Both the position numbers and the translations under genes were made by a program. Under the pieces are notes generated by a model. That model was not told the origin of the DNA. It searched no databases and was given only the letters and a program-made list of their open reading frames with translations. Positions 54,709 through 64,000 of a stretch of 64,000 nt of DNA are shown piece after piece (position 1 is the stretch's first letter; each line of letters begins with the position of its first letter). Location of the stretch: positions 1 to 64,000 of the forward strand of contig JAFIHG010000014.1 in the NCBI GenBank assembly GCA_017848795.1. Reading direction: 5' to 3'. The DNA is from Candidatus Nanopelagicales bacterium. GTDB lineage: Bacteria; Actinomycetota; Actinomycetes; S36-B12; CAIYMF01.

Positions 54709-56793
54709 CTAACGCGTGGTGATGGGGAGTACGGCGGTGATGCGGGCGAGCGTGAACGTACGCACCTGGGCGGTCCGTACGTCGTACGCCGTGAGGAAAC
54801 CGGCCTCGAGCCGAAGCGGTTCCACCACCCGCTCGGTGGTGAGCCCGGCACGGTCCGCGTAGCCGATCCACACCTCCTGCTCGGCGGCGACCGCGTCGTG
54901 CAGGACGGCGAGCGTCTCGCTGCTCGTCGAGCGCGGCAGCCGCCCCGACCCTCCGCTGCCCCCCGTGATGCGCTCGCCGACGGTCACGTCACCGGCCCGC
55001 AGTGCGCGTACCGCGGCATCGACGACCTCGCCGGCCGGCGGTCCAGGCTCGGCCGGGGCAGCCCCCGGCACCCCCCGCAGCGGCGACCGGTGCGCGGCGG
55101 GACGCTGTGCGACAGGGACACCGTCGGTCGACTCTTCGGCGGGCAGGTAGCCGCCCTCGCGCAGCGTGCTCATCAGCAGGCTCGGCGCGGCGGCCGAGAC
55201 GAGCACGGTGTCCGCAATCCGTACGAGCCCAAGTGCCCGGGTCGCCCGGTCGGCGAGCAACGACGCGACCGTGCCGGGGTCGTCGCACCGTACGTAGCTG
55301 GCGGCCGGACCGACCCGGACCCTGCCGTGCCGGTTCCCCAGGTCGGTGACGAGGTACTCGAGCGGCTGCGGCACGGGCGTACGGGACCGTTCGCGCAGCA
55401 CCGCGAGCACCCGCGCTGCGCTCCATCCGGCGTCGAGCGCCCGGCGCACCGAGGTCTCGGTGAACCGGTAGACGGTCGCGCCGCCCGTCGACTCGACGTC
55501 GGCGAGCAGCGCGAGGTCCGCGGCAAGGTCCGGTACGAGCGGGCCGGGAGCGACAGCGGTGCCGTCCGCCTGCAGCAGCACGTGGTCCACGGGCACCGGC
55601 AGCAGCGGCTCGACGGCGCGGACGAGCGCCGCGCCGACCGGATCCGCGCCCGCCTCCTGCCTGGGGTCGGTGGTGAGCAGTGCCCGGCCCGTGTCCGCCA
55701 GCGCTCCCAGTCCGGTCACGCCGAGCAGTTCCGCTTCGTCGAGGGTCGCGTCGTACAGCAAGCGCTGCAGTGCGGACTCGCGTCGCGGATGGTGCCAGGC
55801 GAGGTGAGCGGCGAGCTGCTCACGGTCGGGCGCGGTGCCTTCCGGGAGCCGGCGCAGCGCCTCCAGCACCGCCCTCCGGACATCCGTCGCCCCCGCTCGC
55901 CGGACGTCCCACGTGAGCAGGTTCGGCCGCGGTTCGGTGCCGAGCAGTGCGGGTACGGCGGCCATCTCGAACCACGCCCGTGCGAGCTCGGCCCACTGCT
56001 CGGCGAGCGGCAGCGTGCGCCAGGTGTCGAAGCGCGGTGTCGGGCACCAGGCCGCAGCGGACCCGACCTCGTTGCCCAGCAGCTGCGCGGCGTTCACCAC
56101 CTCGACCAGCAGCGCGGTCACCTGCTGGTCCTGTCCGAGCGCGGTGGCGGTACGGGCGAGGTCGCGTACGCCCAGGCCGCCCGCGCGCAGCCGACGCGGT
56201 GGCGCGCTCGACCAGGCCGTGAGCAGGTCGGTCGCGTTCCGCACGAACGACGCGGCCTGCCCGCCGGCGTGCCGCGCGACACGGGCGGGCGGTTCGCTCG
56301 CCACCGCACCGACCGCCGGTGGGTGCGGCTGCGGGTGCGCCAGCGGCTCGGCAGCGGCGCCGCGCACCGGCGCGGCCCCGCCGAGCAGCTGCCGTACCGC
56401 GTTCACCACGCGGTACTCCTGCGGGCCGTCCCACAGCAGCGCACGTTCGTGCAGCAGCGCGGCCGCGGTCTCGAGGTCGCCGCGCTCGACGCCCGGCAGC
56501 CGTGCGGCGAGCTCGACCGGAGCGGCCGGACCGTCCAGCGCGGCGTACGCCTGCAGCACCTGCAACGACCAGAGATCCAGCCCGTCGAGTACTTCGGTCA
56601 GCGACCGGACCGTGGTGGCGCGGTTGGCCAGCGCGCCGAAGCCTGCCGGTACCGGGTGCAGCAGATCGGTACGGGCGCGCAGCAGCGCCGCCAGCTGGAT
56701 GTCGTCGCGCTGGCGCAGATCCTCGGTCAACGAGCGCACTTTGCGCGCCCCGTCCGAGGAACTGTCCCGCCCGAGCGGCGTCGATCCGGCCAT
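54709..56793 (-). CDS. Helicase-associated (WYL-like) protein, XPB partner
   Basis: This 694-residue protein begins MAGSTPLG at 56793. Its N-terminal region has helical winged-helix-like segments (RSLTEDLRQRDDIQLAALLR). A central domain contains SLLMSTLREGGYLPAEESTD. The C terminus is a WYL-like SH3 barrel (EQEVWIGYADRAGLTTERVV and EPLRLEAGFLTAYDVRTAQV). It matches the helicase-C-terminal-domain protein adjoining XPB in mycobacteria (Rv0862c type). WYL domains bind ligands or nucleic acids and often regulate DNA-damage functions. It is probably co-transcribed with xpb unless the palindrome between them stops transcription. Confidence 0.87.
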   Translation of the reverse strand: MAGSTPLGRDSSSDGARKVRSLTEDLRQRDDIQLAALLRARTDLLHPVPAGFGALANRATTVRSLTEVLDGLDLWSLQVLQAYAALDGPAAPVELAARLPGVERGDLETAAALLHERALLWDGPQEYRVVNAVRQLLGGAAPVRGAAAEPLAHPQPHPPAVGAVASEPPARVARHAGGQAASFVRNATDLLTAWSSAPPRRLRAGGLGVRDLARTATALGQDQQVTALLVEVVNAAQLLGNEVGSAAAWCPTPRFDTWRTLPLAEQWAELARAWFEMAAVPALLGTEPRPNLLTWDVRRAGATDVRRAVLEALRRLPEGTAPDREQLAAHLAWHHPRRESALQRLLYDATLDEAELLGVTGLGALADTGRALLTTDPRQEAGADPVGAALVRAVEPLLPVPVDHVLLQADGTAVAPGPLVPDLAADLALLADVESTGGATVYRFTETSVRRALDAGWSAARVLAVLRERSRTPVPQPLEYLVTDLGNRHGRVRVGPAASYVRCDDPGTVASLLADRATRALGLVRIADTVLVSAAAPSLLMSTLREGGYLPAEESTDGVPVAQRPAAHRSPLRGVPGAAPAEPGPPAGEVVDAAVRALRAGDVTVGERITGGSGGSGRLPRSTSSETLAVLHDAVAAEQEVWIGYADRAGLTTERVVEPLRLEAGFLTAYDVRTAQVRTFTLARITAVLPITTR

Positions 56794-56959
56794 CCGGCAC
56801 ACGTTACGCCGCTGCCGCGTGCTGTCCTCACTCGTGCGGCTGGCGCTTTCCGGTTCGGCGTCGCGGCGGAGCGGCCGTTAGCATTGAGGTCCGACCCGAA
56901 GCCGTCGGGTCTCCGCGCCGGGTCCACTGACCCGGCGTACGCACGAGATGGGGTACGCG

Positions 56960-57343
56960 GTGCCGACCGGCAAGGTGAAGTGGTTCGACAGCGAGAAGGG
57001 TTTCGGCTTCCTCGCCAGTGACGAGGGCGAGCAGGTGTTCGTGCACGCCTCCGCGCTGCCCGAGGGGACGACCACGCTGCGGCCGGGCACTCGCGTCGAG
57101 TTCGGCGTCGCCGACGGACGGCGCGGTCCGTCCGCGCTCTCGGTGCGCGTCCTCGAGCCGGTCGCGAGCGTCGTCAAGGGCAAGCGCCGCCCCGCCGATG
57201 ACCTCGCTCCGATCGTGGAGGATCTGATCAAACTGCTGGACGGGCTGTCGAACAACCTGCGTCGGGGTCGTTACCCGGACGACGCGCACGCGGCCAAGGT
57301 CGCCGCCGTGCTACGCGCCGTGGCCGACGACCTGGACGTGTGA
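56960..57343 (+). CDS. cspB: Extended cold-shock protein (CspB type)
   Basis: This 127-residue protein has an N-terminal cold-shock domain with RNP-like motifs GKVKWFDSEKGFGFLAS and EQVFVHASALP, and a C-terminal helical extension (DDLAPIVEDLIKLLDGLSNN). It matches mycobacterial CspB (Rv0871) in having that extension. GTG 56960 gives the conserved start VPTGKVKW; an ATG at 56948 adds four residues. It binds single-stranded RNA or DNA. Divergent from the helicase-associated gene. Confidence 0.92.
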   Translation: MPTGKVKWFDSEKGFGFLASDEGEQVFVHASALPEGTTTLRPGTRVEFGVADGRRGPSALSVRVLEPVASVVKGKRRPADDLAPIVEDLIKLLDGLSNNLRRGRYPDDAHAAKVAAVLRAVADDLDV

Positions 57344-57350
57344 GGTCGCT

Positions 57351-58133
57351 GTGCCACCACGTACTTCCCGTACGGCGGACCAGGCCTGCCTCGACGCCGC
57401 TGCCCAGGCCCGCGAGGCCGCTGTCGCCGCCGCTCCTGCCGGCGCGGTCGGCGACTGGCTCGAGGCGGTCGTCGAGGCCGACCGGGTGGTGACGCACTAC
57501 TTCGCCGCCACGACCCCGGCGTACCCGGGATGGCGCTGGGCGGTGACCGTCGCCCGGGCGGCGCGCGCGCGGGCCGTGACGATCGACGAGGTCGTGCTGC
57601 TCCCGGGGGAGGGCGCGCTGCTCGCCCCGGAGTGGGTCCCGTGGGTGGAACGGGTCGCGCCCGGTGACCTGGGGGTGGGCGACCTGCTCCCACCCGAGCC
57701 GGGCGACCCCCGTCTGGAGCCCGGCTACACCGGCAGCGACGCGGTCGATCCCGCCGACGAACCCGCCGGCGACGCCCCGCTGCGCCCGGAGCAGTGGGAG
57801 CTCGGCCTGGGCCGGGTCGAGGTGCTCTCCGCGCTCGGACGCGACGAGGCCGTCGACCGCTGGCACGAGGGCGATTTCGGCCCGGAGTCGGCGATGGCCA
57901 AGGCGGCGCCCGCGCATTGCGCGTCGTGCGGCTTCCTGGTTCCCGTCGGGGGAGCACTCGGGCAGCAGTTCGGCTTGTGCGCCAACGAGATGTCCCCCGC
58001 CGACGGTCGGGTCGTCGACCTCGGCTACGGGTGCGGTGCCCACTCCCGTACGCCGCTCGTGGCGGGCACCGGGATCCCGGTGTCGGAGCTGATCGAGGAC
58101 GTCGGCTACGACTTCGAGCCGGCGTCGCGGTAG
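57351..58133 (+). CDS. DUF3027 protein
   Basis: This 260-residue protein begins at GTG 57351, 7 bp after cspB, and is probably in its operon. It contains VTHYFAATTPAYPGWRWAVT and PLRPEQWELGLGRVEVLSA, then a zinc-ribbon-like portion HCASCGFLVPVGG..LCANEMSPADGRVVDLGYG with CGAHS. The family occurs only in Actinomycetota and is usually beside cspB, as here. Function unknown. It overlaps the convergent DUF2530 gene by 28 bp. Confidence 0.88.
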   Translation: MPPRTSRTADQACLDAAAQAREAAVAAAPAGAVGDWLEAVVEADRVVTHYFAATTPAYPGWRWAVTVARAARARAVTIDEVVLLPGEGALLAPEWVPWVERVAPGDLGVGDLLPPEPGDPRLEPGYTGSDAVDPADEPAGDAPLRPEQWELGLGRVEVLSALGRDEAVDRWHEGDFGPESAMAKAAPAHCASCGFLVPVGGALGQQFGLCANEMSPADGRVVDLGYGCGAHSRTPLVAGTGIPVSELIEDVGYDFEPASR

Positions 58134-58345
58134 GCCCGCGCACGCCGCACCACGTACGGCAGTCCGAGCAACCCGAGCCCGGCACCGGTGACGCACACCC
58201 ACAGCCACCAGCCGTTGCCGGCCTCGGCGAGCCGGTCGCGCATCGCGAACGCCAGCACCGCCAGCACCGCCCACACCACCGTCCCGACCGCCACGGCGCG
58301 TACGCCGTCGACGTCGAGCGGTCGGGGCTGCTGCGGATCGGGCAC
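58106..58345 (-). CDS. DUF2530 membrane protein
   Basis: This 79-residue protein starts at GTG 58345 (PDPQQPRPLDVDGVRAVAVG) and has two membrane helices (TVVWAVLAVLAFAM and GWWLWVCVTGAGLGLLGLPY). That order and the RPLDVDGVRAV start fit DUF2530. It overlaps the 3' end of the DUF3027 gene by 28 bp on the opposite strand. Function unknown. Confidence 0.82.
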   Translation of the reverse strand: MPDPQQPRPLDVDGVRAVAVGTVVWAVLAVLAFAMRDRLAEAGNGWWLWVCVTGAGLGLLGLPYVVRRARAYRDAGSKS

Positions 58346-58395
58346 GGGCCAGACGCTACCGCCGGGCGGTCGGCACCAGCACCTACCCTGGCGGC

Positions 58396-58494
58396 GTGAA
58401 CCCGCGGACCCGGCGCCTGGTGACGCTCGTCGTGCTCGTCGGGCTCGTCGTCCTCGCGATCGTCGTCGCCACCGTGAACGGGCTGCGCGGCTGA
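58396..58494 (+). CDS. Small single-span membrane protein (32 aa)
   Basis: GTG 58396 begins VNPRTRRLVTLVVLVGLVVL then AIVVATVNGLRG and a stop. Basic residues followed by a single hydrophobic helix fit a small membrane protein. It is divergent from DUF2530 and 32 bp before the DinB-fold gene. No ribosome site is obvious; it may be leaderless. Plausible, unproven. Confidence 0.45.
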   Translation: MNPRTRRLVTLVVLVGLVVLAIVVATVNGLRG

Positions 58495-58526
58495 CGGTGT
58501 CGCAGGGGGCTGACAGGATCGCCGCC

Positions 58527-59303
58527 ATGGTGGTCCCGGAGCCGATCGGCAGCCTCGATGCGACGGCGCTGCCGGCGCCGTCCTACCTCGCGCACCTGCG
58601 CAGCGACGCGGCGCGACTACGCGCCGTCGCCGCCGACGCCCTGGACCGCGAGGTGCCCTCCTGCCCGGGGTGGCGGACCGCGGACCTCGTCGCGCACGTC
58701 GCGGAGGTCTACGCGGACAAGACCCTCACCATGCGGCGGGGCGCGGCACCTGCTGCTGGTGCCGTCGCGAACGAGCTGCGCGCGACGCCGGACCCGCTCG
58801 CGGCCTTCGACCGATGGCTCGCCGAGCTCGCGCAGGAGCTGACGAGCCGAGCGCCGCAGCAGCGCACATGGACCTGGTGGCCACCGGACCAGAGCGTCGG
58901 GTTCTGGGTGCGGCGCATGGCGCAGGAGACGCTCGTGCACCGGTGGGATGCCGAGCTTGCCGCGGGCCGGCCCGGTCCGTTGAACCCCGCCCTGGCCGCC
59001 GATGGGGTCGACGAGCTGCTCGGGTGGCTGGCCTACCCGCCGCCGGACAGCGATCCGCAGGCGCGTGGCCGGGTGCGGGTCAGCGGTGCCGACCATGCGT
59101 GGCTCGTCGAGCTGCGACCTGGCGCGTTCGAGCCGCGTGGGGCGAGCGGGGCCGCGGACAGCGCGGACGTGACGGTGACGGGCGAGCCGGCCGACCTGCT
59201 GCTCTGGCTCTGGGGCCGTACGCCCGCCGACGCTCTCACGGTCACCGGCGATCCTGACGTGCGAGCCGCCTTCGAGCGGCGGCTCGCGCTGCTGCGCGAC
59301 TAG
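58527..59303 (+). CDS. DinB-fold mycothiol-dependent maleylpyruvate isomerase family protein
   Basis: This 258-residue protein has an N-terminal four-helix DinB-like domain with metal-binding histidines in DLVAHVAEVYADKT and ETLVHRWDAELAAG, and a C-terminal MDMPI_C domain (VTVTGEPADLLLWLWGRTPA). Members use mycothiol as a thiol cofactor in transfers or isomerisations. The ATG at 58527 is taken; a GTG at 58497 is possible. The presence of mshA and mshD supports mycothiol as cofactor. Substrate unknown. Confidence 0.88.
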   Translation: MVVPEPIGSLDATALPAPSYLAHLRSDAARLRAVAADALDREVPSCPGWRTADLVAHVAEVYADKTLTMRRGAAPAAGAVANELRATPDPLAAFDRWLAELAQELTSRAPQQRTWTWWPPDQSVGFWVRRMAQETLVHRWDAELAAGRPGPLNPALAADGVDELLGWLAYPPPDSDPQARGRVRVSGADHAWLVELRPGAFEPRGASGAADSADVTVTGEPADLLLWLWGRTPADALTVTGDPDVRAAFERRLALLRD

Positions 59304-59305
59304 GC

Positions 59306-60367
59306 GTGCGACACGTGCCGCTGCGCGTCATGCCGCTGTGCGTCGTGGCGCTTGCCGTCGTGGTGGGCGCGGCGGTGCTGGGTGGGGTGGTCCTCATCCC
59401 GTCGGCGCCGGCCATCGCCGCAGCCTCCGACGCGAGCGTCGTGTGCCGCTTCGACGATCCGCGGCTCGACGAGATCAGCGGGATGGCACCGTCCCGGCGG
59501 CACCCGGGAATCCTCTGGCTGCTCAACGACTCCGGCGGGGGGCCGTACCTCTACGCGGTCGACGACACGACCTGCCGCACCCGTGCCCGGGTACGGCTGC
59601 GCGGCGCCCCTGCGCGCGACTACGAGGGCCTGGCGAGCGGTACGGATGCCCGGGGGCGCGACGTGCTCTGGGTCGGCGACATCGGCGACAACCGGGACAG
59701 CTGGCCCGAGGTGCGGGTCATCGCCGTACCCGAGCCGGCGGCGCTGCGCGACGGCGCGTCGCTGCGCGCGACGACGTACCGCTTCACCTACCCGGACCGG
59801 CCGCGCAACGCCGAGACGCTGCTCGCCGACCCTTCCGGCCCGCGGTTGTGGGTCGTCACCAAGGCGCTGCTCGACGGTGCGATCTGGGCGCTTCCTCGAC
59901 TGTCGACCGGCGAGGTGGCCACCGCCCGGCGCATCGGCGACGTCGGCGGTCTCATGACCGACGGGGCAGTCGCGCCTGACGGGTCGCGCACCGTGATCCG
60001 CGACTACGTGTGGGCGTGGGTCTACGACGGGCTGCCCTCGCGCGCCTCGTTCGCCCGCGACCCGGTGCGCATCAGCTTGCCGAACCAGCCGCAGGGAGAG
60101 GCGCTCGCCTGGTCCGCCGACGGCACGGCGCTGCTGCTCGCGTCGGAGGCCGACGACCGGTTGCTGCGGCTGCCGCTTCCGCGCGAGGCGTGGACCCGTA
60201 CCGCCCAGGAACGCGGGACCCCGGGGGCGACACCGCCGCCCGCCGCCGAAGCCGATGCCCCGCAGCACGACGGGACCGGTGCGGGGCCGGTCACTATCGG
60301 CGCGGCAGTGCTGCTCGGGCTGGCCGCGGTGGGCGCGTTCCTGCTCGGGCGCCGCCTGCGTACCTGA
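59306..60367 (+). CDS. Membrane-anchored beta-propeller-like exported protein
   Basis: This 353-residue protein has an N-terminal signal/anchor (VVALAVVVGAAVLGGVVLIP), a mostly beta extracytoplasmic domain with FDDPRLDEISGMAPSRRHPG, ILWLLNDSGGGPYLYAVDDT, DVLWVGDIGDNRDSWPEV and QPQGEALAWSADGTALLLAS, and a C-terminal helix ending LGRRLRT. The recurrent WxxND/GDNRD motifs resemble SdiA-regulated/esterase-like propellers. No sortase motif. It is 3 bp after the DinB-fold gene. Function unknown. A 60-bp tandem array starts immediately after its stop. Confidence 0.75.
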   Translation: MRHVPLRVMPLCVVALAVVVGAAVLGGVVLIPSAPAIAAASDASVVCRFDDPRLDEISGMAPSRRHPGILWLLNDSGGGPYLYAVDDTTCRTRARVRLRGAPARDYEGLASGTDARGRDVLWVGDIGDNRDSWPEVRVIAVPEPAALRDGASLRATTYRFTYPDRPRNAETLLADPSGPRLWVVTKALLDGAIWALPRLSTGEVATARRIGDVGGLMTDGAVAPDGSRTVIRDYVWAWVYDGLPSRASFARDPVRISLPNQPQGEALAWSADGTALLLASEADDRLLRLPLPREAWTRTAQERGTPGATPPPAAEADAPQHDGTGAGPVTIGAAVLLGLAAVGAFLLGRRLRT

Positions 60368-60370
60368 GGC

Positions 60371-61101
60371 TCCCCGGGTGGCGGGGGAGCGTGGGCTATA
60401 CCGCGCGCTGACCCGCCGGGGTGGTGGGCTTTGCCGGGTGGCGGGTGTGCGCGGGCTATACCCCACGCTGACCCGCCGACGTGGGTGGCCTTCCTGGATG
60501 GCGGGTGTACGTGGGCTATACCCGGCGCTGGCCCGCCGACGTGGCGCGGCTTCCCGGGTGGCGGGGGTGCGCGGGCTAAACCCCACGCTGACCCGCCGAC
60601 GTGGGCGACCTTGCCGGGTGGCGGGTGTGCGTGGGCTATACCGCGCGCTGACCCGCCGACGTGGCGCGCTTTCCTGGGTGGCGGGTGTACGTGGGCTATA
60701 CCGCGCGCTGACCCGCCGGGGTGGCGCGGCTTGCCGGGTGGCGGGGGTGCGTGGGATATACCGCGCGCTGACCCGCCGACGTGGGGGGCTTTCCTGGGTG
60801 GCGGGCGTACGGGGGCTATACCGCGCGCTGACCCGCCGAGCTGGCGCGGCTTGCCGGGTGGCGGGTGTGCGTGGGCTATACCGCGCGCTGACCCGCCGAG
60901 GTGGCGCGGCTTCCTGGGTGGCGGGTGTGCGTGGGCTATACGGCACGCTGACCCGCCGAGGTGGCGCGGCTTCCTGGGTGGCGGGTGTGCGTGGGCTATA
61001 CCGCGCGCTGACCCGCCGAGGTGGCGTTCTTTGCCGGGTGGCGGGTGTACGGGGGCTATACCCCACGCTGACCCGCCGAGGTGGCGCGCTGACCCGCCGA
61101 C
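60371..61101. repeat. 60-bp tandem repeat array (12 units plus a partial)
   Basis: Exact 60-bp period. Units begin GTGGCGCGGCTTCCTGGGTG, continue GCGGGTGTGCGTGGGCTATA and end CCGCGCGCTGACCCGCCGAG. Eleven full units run 60421-61080, preceded by a degenerate unit and followed by a truncated one. The GGGCTATA..CGCTGACCCGCCG part is most constant. Each unit contains GGCGGGT and ACCCGCC, so hairpins can form within and between units. It fills the space between the convergent propeller and serC genes. No stop codons occur in several frames, giving false ORFs. Confidence 0.96.
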
Positions 61102-61102
61102 G

Positions 61103-63456
<2,354 letters not shown>

Positions 63457-63662
63457 CTGCGCTCCCGTGTCGTCCGCGCGGTCGCGCGGTCTGGCTCGCC
63501 TGCGGCCTCCGGTGTCACGGAGTTGCCGCGTATCCTGTTCGCGAGGTCGGCGTCCCGGGTGGGGACCGACTGCCTTGGGGTCAGTTTCTACCGGACCCGG
63601 TCCGCAATGCGAACCCCGGGTCCGCATCGCGGTCCGCACCGGTGCCGTGCCAGGCTGCCGAC

Positions 63663-64000
63663 ATGGATCCGCGGTCGCAGGACGACGCGGCCGTGGCCGA
63701 CCTGGCGACGATGCGGGTGCGGTACACCGCGCCCGGGCTGCGCGAGGCCGACCTGGCCGCGACCCCACTGGCCCAGTTCGCGTCCTGGCTCGCCGACGCC
63801 GAGCAGGCCGGGCTGACCGAGCCGAACGCGATGGTGCTCGCCACGGCGGCGCCCGAGGACGGCGAGATCGTGCCGACCGCCCGCGACGTGCTGCTCAAGC
63901 AGGTCGACGGTCGCGGGTTCGTCTTCTACACCAACCTCGGCTCCCGCAAGGGGCAGCAGCTCGCCGCGAACCCGGGGGCTGGCCTGGTGTTCCCGTGGTT
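63663..64000 (+). CDS. pdxH: Pyridoxamine 5'-phosphate oxidase (partial, 3' end outside)
   Basis: The first 112 codons of the gene are present, starting at ATG 63663 (DPRSQDDAAVADLATMRVRY). PLAQFASWLADAEQAGL, EPNAMVLATAAPEDG, PTARDVLLKQVDGRGFVFYT and NLGSRKGQQLAANPGAGLVF are typical of PdxH, an FMN enzyme that makes pyridoxal 5'-phosphate. SerC also takes part in PLP synthesis in some bacteria, so the neighbourhood is coherent. The gene continues past the window. Confidence 0.93.
   Translation, partial: MDPRSQDDAAVADLATMRVRYTAPGLREADLAATPLAQFASWLADAEQAGLTEPNAMVLATAAPEDGEIVPTARDVLLKQVDGRGFVFYTNLGSRKGQQLAANPGAGLVFPW

Noticed and set aside
60371-61101. CRISPR array
   Set aside because: Whole 60-bp units repeat without unique spacers, and no cas genes are near.

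Overview
The window is about 72% GC, densely packed and uses GTG starts and ATGA/GTGA/TGATG overlaps freely. It carries mycothiol genes (mshA, mshD), a GlnR-type regulator, CarD, mycobacterial-type MutT1, XPB/Rv0862c-like helicase genes and actinobacterial small proteins. It is therefore chromosome of a mycothiol-producing Actinomycetota. The gene order is a mosaic of blocks known from Mycobacterium and Streptomyces, but the sequence is clearly neither genus. I cannot name a genus. No phage, plasmid, IS transposase, CRISPR array or biosynthetic cluster is visible, so this is mostly core genome with short non-coding repeats scattered in it.

Layout. 1-490: end of an unknown gene, then a repeat-rich spacer. 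491-9000: PiT phosphate permease with its DUF47 partner, an IclR regulator divergent from an HMG-CoA-lyase-like gene, then MutT1, polyphosphate kinase, mycothiol synthase and GlnR. 9074-15328: hydrolase, MoaD and thioredoxin genes; a sulfur operon (Cys-containing leader peptide, DUF4395, rhodanese, SseC-like); DsrE protein, nitrobindin, Fur and YgfZ. 15447-21700: GalU, a DUF4388 protein with a very long EAERL-type helix, a BKACE enzyme coupled to an RsiG-like c-di-GMP-dependent anti-sigma factor, and an XRE regulator coupled to an HbhA-like protein. 21766-25332: DUF2516, phosphoglycerate mutase, YbjN, MshA and a lipoprotein. 25694-30841: CarD, PIN/TRAM, IspF, CysS, RlmB and DoxX; ispD is missing from this block.

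30866-37850: trehalose synthesis (OtsB, OtsA), kynureninase, an NlpC/P60 endopeptidase, tRNA-Thr, cupin, DUF3263 and a LytR_C protein. 37939-42230: SAM riboswitch, threonine synthase, a CysO-like sulfur carrier, and GroEL behind two CIRCE-like operators. 42299-52841: DUF2786, an LLM flavoprotein, a second nitrobindin-like protein, a DrrAB-type ABC exporter, an AfsR/SARP-type giant regulator, MOSC and MFS proteins. 52931-64000: XPB helicase and its partner, CspB, DUF3027, DUF2530, a DinB-fold mycothiol enzyme, a membrane-anchored propeller protein, a 60-bp tandem array, SerC, citrate synthase and the start of PdxH.

Themes are redox and sulfur handling (mycothiol, rhodanese, CysO, thioredoxin, two nitrobindins), phosphate and polyphosphate storage, stress regulation, and second-messenger or ligand control by RNA and operator sites. 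The features most worth a second look are the RsiG orthologue with two c-di-GMP motifs, a family of four near-perfect palindromes with compensatory base changes lying next to gene 3' ends, the 60-bp tandem array between two convergent genes, the CysO protein with two residues beyond its Gly-Gly end, and the SAM riboswitch in front of thrC.
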